A stretch of 64,000 nt of DNA from Stercorarius parasiticus. Lineage: Eukaryota; Chordata; Aves; Charadriiformes; Stercorariidae. Below are positions 1 to 11,024 of this stretch, piece after piece. A model generated the notes under the pieces. The model was not told where the DNA came from. It saw only the letters and a list, made by a program, of their open reading frames with translations, and searched no databases. Both the position numbers and the translations under genes were made by a program. The stretch covers positions 239,322-303,321 of the forward strand of contig VWZL01004643.1 in assembly GCA_013396915.1 (NCBI GenBank), read 5' to 3'. Positions within the stretch are counted from its first letter, which is position 1. Every line of letters starts with the position of its first letter.

Positions 1-3000
1 TAACACCATTTAGGTATTTCTTTAAATTTAAAATGTGATGTGTTTTACACAGAAAAATTCAGGTGGTTTCATTATATAATAAATCTTTCGTAGCCTTTGA
101 ACGTTCCTTCAGTTCAGCCTGTCCCATAGGAGTCTCTTACACAAGTCCTTCCTCTGCATCGTGTTTCCAAAAAACACGCGGCTCGTCTTGAGCCAGTTTC
201 CAGAATCTTGGACACTTTGCTGAGAACATTCTGTATCTGGGCAGTTCCTATTTACCTGGGATACCAGCGACTTAAGTCATCAAGTTACTTGACAATTATT
301 CACTCATTAGCCAGATATTTCAAATTTCTGAAGTTTTGCGAAGAAATTTTTGGTCGTAGTGCCGCCCTGTAAATCAAAAAGTAACAACGTAGATGTTAAA
401 TAAACCCCCATAAATATTCTTCATTTGAAATTCTTCACTATTTATAAAAACAGACAACAATGCTGTTAAAGAGATTGAAAGCAGAACGTTCAAAGTCAGG
501 AAAACTTGTCTTATCCCCCATAATTGTTAGTCTGATGCTTTTAGCAGTGTTAGTCATAGATGACCAATAAAAACTATATCCTAGTAAAGAAATTTTGGGA
601 CCATTCACTTTTGTTACCATTGAGTGAGTAAAAACTTGGAAATGTGTAGGAGATTAGCAGCTTATTACTCATTTTTGTTCATGCTTTTGAGGTCCACGAT
701 AGATTTTTATCTAACCAAATTTTGAAGCAAAATCATTCTCCCTTTCATTTGCTTTTTCAGTATACTCGATCATCATGATATTAAAACTGGTTTAGCTTTC
801 CAAGTTGCTTGGTGTGTTTACTAAGTCAACTTTATGAAGGTTTTATTGCTTTTTTTTTTCAAAAACAGCGCATACTTCCTAAATCTTCTCTGTCCTGGTC
901 TGTGTGGCAGGTGTGCTTAGTAGAAAAACCTGGGCATTATCTCGGGGGTGATGATGGTTTACAACTTCAGGTGCTTGTCTAAAAGCTGCAGCAAGATGGG
1001 GGGGGGTGTGTCACGAGTGGAAGGGGGGTGACAGGGGACCTGTCACACTTCTGGGCCTGGCTGTACGAGCTCAATGGCCAAAATCTGCTCGTGCTTCAGT
1101 ACAAAGCAGCTGCGCCCAGAAGAAGATCGAGGCCAGAAACATTTAGAATGTTGGATAAGCGTGAGAAATTCCTGGTCCGTAAAGCTCAGAGCTGTCTCTT
1201 CATTAGCACGTAATTTAACATGATTTATAGCCTTAATATCACACAGCCTGAATCCTCTCTCACCCTTTGGTTTGTTAGGTTGGGTTCGTTACTTTATTTT
1301 CCTTGGATGGAAACCTTCCCCAGTTACCAACCCGTGAACAAACATATTTAGACATAAGACCGAGTATTGTTTGTCTTTTCCTTTCAATCTGCAATCTAAC
1401 TTCCAGCCGCAGTAAAAACAATAAAACTGATGTTGGTTTTTCTCCCCCCTTTTTTTTTTTTCCTCCAGTGATAAATACGATGTATTTTCAATTTTATCTG
1501 TATATCTAAAATATTCCATTGGAAGCTTTTGAAAGATAGCATTGCTTTTGCTGCACAACTGGCTCCTGGTCAAGCGGGTTAAGCTGCATGCATGAATAGA
1601 AACTTTTGCTGTTTGTAAGTAGTGCATCCGTTGCTGAGGTGCTTTTCGAATTAAATGTAATTTCTCAGATTTTAACTATTTCAAATTGTTTCTCAGCAGG
1701 GAACTTTTCCCCCTCTGTTTTAAGTTTTTAATAAATCTGGTACAATAAAACTAATTGCAGTTCTACCTACTGCTAAATTGTCTTTGGATCTAATACATCA
1801 TTAACTTAATATTAATCTACAAATTTTCTCAGCTATTTATCAAGATAGAAATCCTATCCACTGTGCCCTATGTTAATCTTAACATGCTGTAATACATTTT
1901 TACCTTGTGTTTTGTGTAACAACAGTGTTAACAGCAGTGCTTGGCAGTGGGGGGGTTTGTTCTTTGGGAGGGTTTTTTTTTCTTGAGTGCCATCAATATT
2001 CCACCATAATTTTTATCCTGAAGGTAGTTGTTGAGAGTCAAATAGGTGGGGGTGCTTTGAACTTTCAATTTTCCCTCTTAATCCTTCTCGTGGAATTTCT
2101 GTTTCTCCTTGCATCCTTCCTCTCCAATTCTGTAGCTGGATATTTAAAATGTGTATGAGCTCTGAGATACACTTTTCCTCCACGCTATGCATAAACATTT
2201 TCAGATTCATTCTCGTGCCATTGTTATGGTTTTGTCCACATTGAGTATTTTCACGTGCACCTTTACCCTCTTCAGCCGTTTTGTGGTTTGCAGTGTCCAA
2301 GTTCTTAGAAACTTTACTTATTAGTAACACGTTAAGAAATTTCAGACAGGTTTTTTCCAACGTCAGCGGTATTTTTTTAACTTAGTCTTTGCCTTCGTGA
2401 AGTTCAGCACCTGTGAACTTGCCTGAAGACGTAATGTTTGTCAGTAGTAATGTTAATAAGCTCTCTAATACATAGTTTTGCTCATTATTGAAAAATGCAG
2501 AGGGCGCACAACCGCGGGCGTAGGTGTTTTCCTTCACAGCGCGGCATCGTGTGCTGCGCGAGCGGGGTGGAAGTGCTGCTCTGTTCCTGTAGGTAGCCGC
2601 TATGTTCTGCTCTCTTGCTGGTTAGAGACCCTGAAAAGTCCAAAGGGAACTGTATAACGTAACCATTTCCCTCTGCCCTAATGCGTTAGAAATTCATTTA
2701 TGAATGTCAGCAGCCGCAGCTATGTTTTATGGAATGAGGTCTGTAATGGTTTAAAGACGTGCATCGCTCTGTATGGAGCTGGCTCCTGCTCTCAAAGGAG
2801 CTCTTTGTAAATAAGGCTGTAATAGGTCTAGGGCTGGCCTGTCGGGGTCTCTGTGTGGGTCTCTGAAAAGACCGCAGTAAATGTCACCAGTAGTTTGGTT
2901 CAAAATGACAGTACGTTTTTACAGTGGTAGAAATTAGCACTGTAACAAATTTTGAACCTAGTGGAGAAATATCAAAGGTTGTCAAAGGTTCACATTATAG

Positions 3001-3460
3001 TATTTCAATTGTAAATGTTACTTATGACTAACCTTATCTCACCAAAAAAGGTTAAGTTTTTTTCCTTGAATTGCCTCTTGACATTTTGCAACCTGTTAAT
3101 ACAATATTCAGCAAAAAGTCTGGTGTGAACCCAGCAGTCCAGCAGGTCCATAGCCAGAACAATGCTGGTATTTGCCACTGCTGTTCAGAAGCCCCACGGG
3201 ATTTCGGAAGGGAAGAACAGTTGAAAAATCTGCAAATCAGATGCAGCTCAAAGGGGCAAACCAGGAGCGGGTTTGTTTTGAAGTGACAAACTACAGCCGA
3301 ATTCACTGTTCAGTGCAGGTCTGCTCCCCAGGAGCGTGGAGAAACAAAGTATGAAGTGTTGAGCCCTAATAATAGAAAAGTCGGGATTGCGGGCGGAGGT
3401 AAGATCATCCCTGGCCAATGCAAAAGTTTGCTTCTCTAAAACTACCGGCGCGAAGGACTT

Positions 3461-3528
3461 GAGCGTGTCCATGGCTGCTGAACGTATCCATGGCTGCTGC
3501 GCGTTCGCCATGGATAGCTCGCACGCTC
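3461..3528. repeat. Nested inverted and tandem repeat patch
   Basis: Two 19-base units sit in tandem at 3464-3482 and 3483-3501, both built around TCCATGGCTGCTG. The second unit also forms a perfect 9-base inverted repeat, TATCCATGG at 3485-3493 with CCATGGATA at 3508-3516 (14-base loop). A further 7-base arm pair, GAGCGTG at 3461-3467 and CACGCTC at 3522-3528, encloses it. The patch is richer in CpG than the intron around it. No function is known; it could be a regulatory hairpin or chance. Confidence 0.7.
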
Positions 3529-4805
3529 ACGGGTGGGACAAGATTTCATAGTCTTCTTCATGGCATTATTTCCAGCTGTCTTATCTGGACACACAGGCAA
3601 TTAATTTAAGCCCCGATCGGTCACCCATGGGATATTGTGACTGTTAGGAAAATGGCTAGAAATTTTCATTTTGAAGTTTAAATTTTTCACAAAGCAGACT
3701 CTCAAGCCTATTGGAAAAGTTCCTCTGTTCAGCGTTTCCCTGCTAGATTCTCTCTACCGTAATTTAAACTTTAAAATCTAATTATTTACTATTATTGCTT
3801 TTTTTAATAGCACTGGCTAATCGTGCTCTGTGATGTACAGTGGTTTACTATCTATCTCAAATGCTAGGATGGGTAATTACTAAAGATTTTTTAATCTGAC
3901 TGTGGTTGAAAGGGAGAGAAAATTTTAAATTAATCTTTTTCAATGCCATTTTGTTACTTGTCTCCTCCGTGGCTCATTTTACTATATAATGGGTTTCTTT
4001 GTGCTTGGTGTGATCCAATTTCGAAGCTATACATGTGGGAGAATGCAGTACGCACGTTGGTAGGTAAATAAAAGCAAAGTATCAGAGGGAATACTCAGTA
4101 AGCTATAAATCTTCTGCACCCTCGAGGAGTCCGTTTTACCCCTTTCTTCTTTCCTGTGCTTTTATCTTTTTGCTGTGGCAAATGCTTAAGTAGCATTTGC
4201 TGCCACCTCCTCTTGAAATCCCATTCCCCCGCTTCTCCCCAAAAAGTTTCCGTAAGCGTGAAACTTGGATTTAATGGGGGTGGTGAAATAACTTCTGTAG
4301 TTTGCAGTTTGGAGTCCCTGCACTTCGATTACAGCAAGATAACAACCAAAGATTTTTCTAGAGGAAAATGTTGGTACCAGGCGGAGAAAGGTTTCTGAGG
4401 ACACTTTGGTGTTCAGATGTTAAATGTAAGAGGAAACATTTCCAGAATTCCCTTATTAACTGCGAATTCAGAGCCCGAGTCTGCCAGTGTTACTCAGCTG
4501 GAGCAATTTCGTAAGCGTAAGTAGTCTCCCTGGTTGGTGCGCTGCAGCGAGGTCATTCAGGGTGTCTGTCTTAATGATCTTGTTTTGCTCAAGTCTACCG
4601 TTGAATTTTTCGGAAAAAAAGTATCGTGTTCTGTATTAGATATTACAAAAAAAAGCTTTTTATGAGCATATGGTATATGGAATCGTATATTAATAGCATC
4701 TTGGCATTTTACGTTCCCAAGGCAGCCTCAGAAACCATGCGAGGGCTGCAAATCTGGTTTATAAGTACTGTAATTTTTATCAGGACCAGATTTGATCAAG
4801 CCCAA

Positions 4806-4829
4806 ATTTTATTTTATTTTATTTTTTAA
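4806..4829. repeat. Short ATTTT-type microsatellite
   Basis: About four units of an ATTTT-like pattern are followed by TAAATAAAAT. This is low-complexity DNA inside the BANP intron. Confidence 0.8.
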
Positions 4830-5590
4830 ATAAAATGCTGAATCCACTTTAAGCCTTTATGCATCTCTGTAAGAATAGCCAGCCATAGAGAGTCAGATTC
4901 AGACTGCAGGATATAAAGTTATTGTGTGAATACAAATACAAGTCAAAATAATTCATGTGTTAATGGGCTGGAAGAAGGAGTAACTTTTACTGACACTTCT
5001 TTAAACTCCTTTAGTAACATTTTACGAATTGCTTCCAAAGTGAGCTCACTGTGGTCCTTGCTTCACGCTTACCTCTTAGCAGCCTTCAGGATAACATTGT
5101 CAGGTTGTCACTTTTATTGCTGCACAGTTTTGATTTATGTTTTGGCCACCAAAGTTGCCAAAAGAAGATGATTTTACGTACAAGAGTGTTCTGTAGATTC
5201 AGCTTTCTTTGTTCAGCAATTTCCTCCATGCACTCCAATAGCCTTAGTTTCCTAAGAATTAAAATTTTTGTTACCAGACATTTGTATTTCCCACGGACCA
5301 GAGAGAAGAAAGTTGGTCAGGGAAACGATTGTCAGCAGCCCCGGGAACATTCCTGCAATATGCTAGTGTTAGACGCTTTGATAATTCCTTTCTTATGTTA
5401 TGAGAAAACCACATTTTAAATGCCTTTGCTTTAAAAACTTGTGTTTTGATTGTAAAAATAAGTAATTTTAACCTTTTAAAAGCAAGATTTTATGCCGCTC
5501 TGGTGAGCTTTAGTTCTAGTTTCCAGTTGTGTGGCCACACACATGCACGGTGCCTGGTTTGGGGGGTGATTTTTTTTTTGTTCCCCCCCC

Positions 5591-5591
5591 N
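5591..5591. other. Ambiguous base (N) in the assembly
   Basis: A single N follows a run of C residues and, just upstream, runs of G and T. It is the only non-ACGT base I noticed and probably marks a homopolymer the assembler could not resolve. Confidence 0.95.
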
Positions 5592-6002
5592 TTCATTGAT
5601 ACAAACTTTTCGGTATGCGGGTTAGAACATTAGTCAAGTTGAACTTAATGCATACAAATATTACTGAACAAAAATATGTGCTTCTTGCATTTATTTTAGG
5701 TTATATGCTAGTTTTACATTATCCCAGCTGGGTATTAAACTGAGTTACAGAACTGGCAATATGTTGGGGAAAACCAGATGTGTACTCTAAGAAAACAATA
5801 GTTTTGGGTCCAGAGCTTTCATTGAAGTCTGCTTCAAATTCACACTCCATATTCCTCTCCCTTTTCTCACAAAAAAAATAAAATAAAATTTGAGAGTCGT
5901 TCAAAAATTCTTTTTAAAAAAATCTAAGTGATTATCGGAAAGTTTAACATGTATGCAAATGCTATCTGGATATGGCTTCAGAAAGTAAAGACCTTTGGCT
6001 GG

Positions 6003-6078
6003 GCTGGAGGCTCAGCTGTTAGCAAAATATATCGCCGTATGGGAGACCCCGATTTAAGTTCAACCACAGGCCATTAAT
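6003..6078 (+). mobile_element. Decayed tRNA-derived SINE (CORE-SINE/MIR-like head)
   Basis: The sequence has the layout of a tRNA-type polymerase III promoter: an A-box-like stretch GGCTCAGCTGTTAGC at about 6009-6023, then GTATGGGAGACCCCG and a B-box-like AGTTCAACC around 6057-6065. The phrase 'gggagaccc...gttcaa' is typical of tRNA-derived SINE heads in amniotes. The copy is clearly degenerate: the B box has lost the GGTTCGA form, and the body beyond about 6080 is not recognisable. The family name is an inference; a decayed tRNA pseudogene is the main alternative. Confidence 0.5.
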
Positions 6079-9000
6079 GTCTGGAAGCTCCTCATAGGTG
6101 AAACTTTGAGCTCTACAGCAAAGCAGTAGAGGATTCAGAGACAGTGTTACTGATGGGTGGTTCCTGTAATTATGTCCCAAAGTAATTGTCTGCCGTGGAT
6201 TTCACTGGAGTGGAAAAGGAACGCAAATGGTAAACAAATGGGCGAATAAATGACAGCGCACGCAGATAAGTACACAAAACTTTGGAGACCCACCGAGACC
6301 TGTGCTCTTGGAGGGTAAAATTGCCCTGACAATAGACATATGGTTGAAGTTTAATTCACAGGGGAGAACAGGCACTCAGCCACTGTGCCAATTGTTTTCC
6401 TCCCCCCCAAAAAAGAGATTTTAATGATTTATAGCAGAACAGGGTGTATGTGTTACCTAATGTGTTTAGAATGACTTGATACAGTTTTCTAAGCGCTGCA
6501 GGAAGTGAAGTGGATAAACAATCACTTCTTATTCTTCTGTGTTCAAAATTGAAACGGCAGAGTTTTGGTTATCATCTGCAATACTAGTTTCTCTGAAAAT
6601 GCTTTCCCATGGAAGCAGACTCGTAGAACTTCATGCCATAGGCTAATACATGCAAGCAAAAAATAGATTTTTGAAAATCACTACCAGAAAAATGATTTTA
6701 CTTGTGTTCTCAATGTGGCATGTGACTAGCAATTCACATTTTTAAGAATTTGTATAATTCTTAGATGCCAGGTTACTGGCTCCAACTTGAGAAAAATAAA
6801 GAAAGGAGGAAATTAATTCAGTAACTAGGAATTCATTTGCAAAATCAGGAAAGTATCATCTGCAGTACCATAACATGTAGTACACGACTTAGTCAAACAA
6901 AGTGACGCTCTGTTAGGATTCATTTTCATTTTATGACTTTAAATTAGAAAAAGCATGTTTGCGTCATTGCAAAGGGAAAGAAGGACCAGTTCCCAAGCTC
7001 TTCTCCAGCGTATTAGAAACATTTGTCCACTTAGTGCATTGACTGAAGGGAACGCGCATGTGAGGTGTGGTCACTGAGAGGGCTTCTGGTGGAGGAGCTG
7101 AGTAGAAACGATACGGCTTCTGGTGGAGAGAAGCGTATATAACTGATGTCTTATCTCTGAACGGTGATGGAAATCGGAGGATGGTGATTTGTGTTAGTCT
7201 AACGTTATTAGATTTGTCAAAAAGAGGATCGTTTTAAAAATGACAGCAGATACATGTAAGAGTGTCCACTTCAATGAAAGAAATCAATCATTGTTCCTAA
7301 TTGGTTTTGTTTGAGAACTATTGTCTGAAAATGTTTTTGACACGAAACATAAGATTTTCTGAGTTGGAACATGATATATAGCTTATAATATAAATTACAT
7401 CTGCTTTCAGTTTTGGTCATCATGGGAACACACCGAGCGGTTCACAGCGACACTATCTTTTTCAGTGCGAATAATTTAAATGAAGTAGATAAAGCTTCTA
7501 TTATTTTGGATTCTTTTTACATGAACTTTACTAGTAGATAAAAGCCAAGATTAGAGATACAGTTGGGTATTTTAATTCTCTTCCTACAGATGTCCTGTAA
7601 TCTTTTGTACGGGTATTTTGAGAAGTCAGGTGTTCTTGCCATACGTTTTTCATTCTAAAACCCAGCCATTTCATATGTTTATTTCGACACTAAATTCTGG
7701 AGTACCTATTCCCCTTACAAATGCATATGCCCTACTGTAATATGGGTTGTACTCCTTGGGTTTGTGTTTCTTACAGCTGTCTGTCATTCCTGTCTATGTC
7801 GAGATTTGGGTGGAAAAGCAAAACCAAAGACAACCAACACTTTCACTTCCTGGATTCCTGTCCTATCTGTGCAAACCGGAGAGCATCTTCCCTTTGGGCT
7901 TGGGGTTGTCAAAGGGAAAACCCCAACTGTTTAAACCTTTGCTCTTTAATTTCTGTCCAGTTTACACTTTTTCTCATCCTCCTTGGGAATTTTTCTTGAA
8001 CTATGTCTACAGTGTTATTTTCTGTGCAAGTTTCTGTAAGAAACTTATTAATGTAATTCAGGTAATTCTCAGGAGTGCTGCTTTCTTATTTAAGTATTCT
8101 TTAATTGACAAGTACTGGCTTATAACTTTCTTCAGCTTCTGATTTATAGTTCAGGCAGTTAGTTAACTCCTCACTGTGGTGGTTCTACCATTTTTCTTCT
8201 GCTTTTCTTTTGAAGCCATTATGTACTTCTGATGGTAATTGATATAAATTGAGCTGATTACATCATTTCATAATTAAAGTGCAGGAAGTAGTATATTAAT
8301 TTTCTTTTCCTTAGGACTTTTCCTGACCACTGCAACACTAGAACTTTTCTGTTCCTCTGTGTATAAAAGGCTCATGCCGTTGTCGCATGTGCTTTTTTTT
8401 CCCATCCATATTTCTCCAACTTAATAGGATCCTGCCGTGTACGGTAGGAACAGTGTTTTGTTGCCCTAGCAACAAGAGCCAAACTTTCAGATGTTATTTT
8501 GCTAGTATTTAAAAAAAAAATCAAAAAATCGCTGCCAGTTATGATGTAAACATTTGCAGTTCCCCCCAAATGTCTTTCCTTTCTGGAATCAAAGTAAAAT
8601 CACCGTTCCGAGGGGCAACTGATAAATTGCTTTAGACGTTTTTAAGCAAAATAACAGATGTGTGTGATTCTGGTAGATCCTCGGTGATCTGGTCTTACTA
8701 TTTTTAAGTGGCATATTTACTACTAGCCTCATCGGAGGAGATGTCCCCTCTCATCAGCACTAAGAGACCCAATTCCTGTTTTAAGTTATTTATGAAAGGA
8801 TTGAATGCTATTTCTGCTGAAATTGCCTGAAGACTTTAGCAGAATTTCATAGTGAATGCTGAAAGTACTTCGGCGTTTATCTTGACCTTTTGTTTTAAGT
8901 ATAACTAATCCCACCAGGAATTTGAGACTGCAGGATGGGGACCAGCACGGTGACATTTAAAGCCATGTTTACGTTTATTAGACTAGCAGGGACTTGTCAC

Positions 9001-10613
9001 ATAAAACTGTAAAGGAAGCCAGTGCTTTAGGACTGAGTTATCCTCTCCCTCTTGGCTGGGTTATGTCACAACAAAAAATTTCCCACCAGCCAGATGCTGC
9101 GTGAGTCACCATTTATTATTCACTTGAATAACCTTTATCAGTGCTGGTCAGTCGGAGGGAGTCTGGGTCACTCTTGTATGACTTGTTTCTTGAGCTTTTG
9201 CACTCGGCAGCTACAGCTTAGTAAGATTTCTTTGACGCGGTAGTATTTTTCTCTGAACTATGCAGCCATTTCTTAATAGCACTCAGTTGTACGTTGAATA
9301 AAACCCAAAAATAACATTCTGTTGGGAAAAAAACATTTAAGCCAAAGGCTTCGTTAGTATTGCTCAAAACAGTGAATTATCGTAGAAAGATTTAATTGTC
9401 TACTCTTGAAAAACCTTTCTTTTGGAAGTAGTTCCATCGGCTTTATTGTACTTATTGCTAGCAGTAAGCTGTTTCATCACAAAATGTTGCAACTGCGTAG
9501 ATTTGAATAATCTTTACCGTTTTTAGATTGAATTGACTCAAAAGATTTTGCAAGCTGTAACAGAATGTCGATGGCTGAGCTGAAATGCTTAGTTTATACA
9601 TTTCTGTCTTTTCTTCTTTCTTGCCAAAGGGGGATTGGGGTGTACGAAATAAGTTTTGTTGGGTTGATCACCTGGCAGTCACATCTCCCTATGTGCGCAT
9701 GTAGCTTGTATGATGTAAAACATTGGTTCGCCAGAAAAGCGATACAGAAAAGAGACGGATTAACCAGAACCTTGCCTTCAGAGAAGGTGGGCACAAAATG
9801 CCAGAACTACCTCGTTCAGGGAACTGTGACTCAAACTACCTTTGGCGTTAACAGCTGAAATTAAACTTCAGGTCACGGGTTGGGAAGTGCAACATCTGAA
9901 AAGAGCTGTCAGTTAACCACAGAGTTGTTTTGAGAAGGTTCCCTTGGTCAGTGATTTACTAAGAGTATCTTCGTACAAAAGATGAGTCAGACGTGTGATA
10001 CAGATTTCCTTACAAGCCTCGGACTTCCAAATAGCATCTTTAATTCGTTACAGTGAATTTCGATGAGGTAACTCTTCTTTCCGTAACCAAGTAATTTTTA
10101 CTGAAATTACATCTGCAGCTGAACTGCCAATTAATTATAATTAAGTTTTGCACATGTGCTCGTTTCAAGTGTGTTTTCAGTGAAAGTCTGTGGGTTTTTT
10201 GGGTGTGTTTTACATCATTTCATAGGACCTGAGCCCACCTCTACTTTAAGTCAAAGGAAGGATGCCACTTGGCTTCCATGGGATGTGACCCCAAAACATC
10301 TTGAGACAACACCTCTTTGCTTTGCCATCCATTGATGCTGGCAGATACATTGCTGTCTGTCTACCTGTGATACTGAATCAAAATAAAATACTGCTGATGT
10401 AAACATGGACTGCTCACATCTAGGATTTCATATAATCTCATTGTATTTAGATCACATGATACAAAGCTTGATTTAGGCTTTTATTTCTTAGTAATTAACT
10501 TTGCATCTCTTTCAGCCAGCGTAATGGTTCACAGATAAAGTTTTAATTACACCGATTACCCTTTTGTGTTCAGCACCAACCGCTTCCCAAAGGAGCTGTT
10601 AGTCTGTCGAGGG

Positions 10614-10635
10614 ACCCCCAGCTTGCCATGGGGGT
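10614..10635. repeat. Small GC-rich inverted repeat
   Basis: ACCCCCA at 10614-10620 pairs with TGGGGGT at 10629-10635 across an 8-base loop. It lies within the BANP intron and no function is apparent. Confidence 0.6.
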
Positions 10636-11002
10636 GTTGACCCACTGAGAGTGTGGGATACTTCTAACAACCCCACCTTTGTCTTTAGGTGTTCACTTCA
10701 ATTTAGGCAGGATGCATTTAACCTGGAGACAGATCGCGAGCCTCATGGGTTTTCTGTGCATTAGGTGTTTTAAAATCACGTATACAGGGGAAAAAAAGGG
10801 CCACATTGCTTACTCCAGTTGGACTGCGCGTAGGAAAGGGTCAGGGAGACAGTGATGGTATGAGCAGGTGTTTCTTTAAAAAAAGTCAACATGAACTGTG
10901 TTAATTTGGTCTTTTTCTGCCCCTTATGTTTCCCCAGTTTATTTACCAAATTAGACATGAACACTTTTCGAAGAGCTCAGAATATTTATTTGTAAATTTA
11001 TT

Positions 11003-11024
11003 AAAAAAAAAAAAAAAAAAAAAA
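11003..11024. repeat. A22 homopolymer
   Basis: An uninterrupted run of 22 A follows an AT-rich stretch. It could be the tail of an unrecognisable retroposon, but nothing upstream supports that. Confidence 0.9.

Noticed and set aside
998..1037. G9, G6 and G4 runs suggesting a G-quadruplex
   Set aside because: One spacer is 16 bases and only three separate tracts exist, so the usual motif definition is not met.
3387..3404. Donor-like GGAG|GTAAGA near the nested repeat patch
   Set aside because: All frames upstream hit stops within a short distance and none resembles BANP.
10572..10590. Half of a REST/NRSF site (TTCAGCACC); similar halves near 2405 and 46205
   Set aside because: The second half-site is missing at an acceptable spacing in all three cases.
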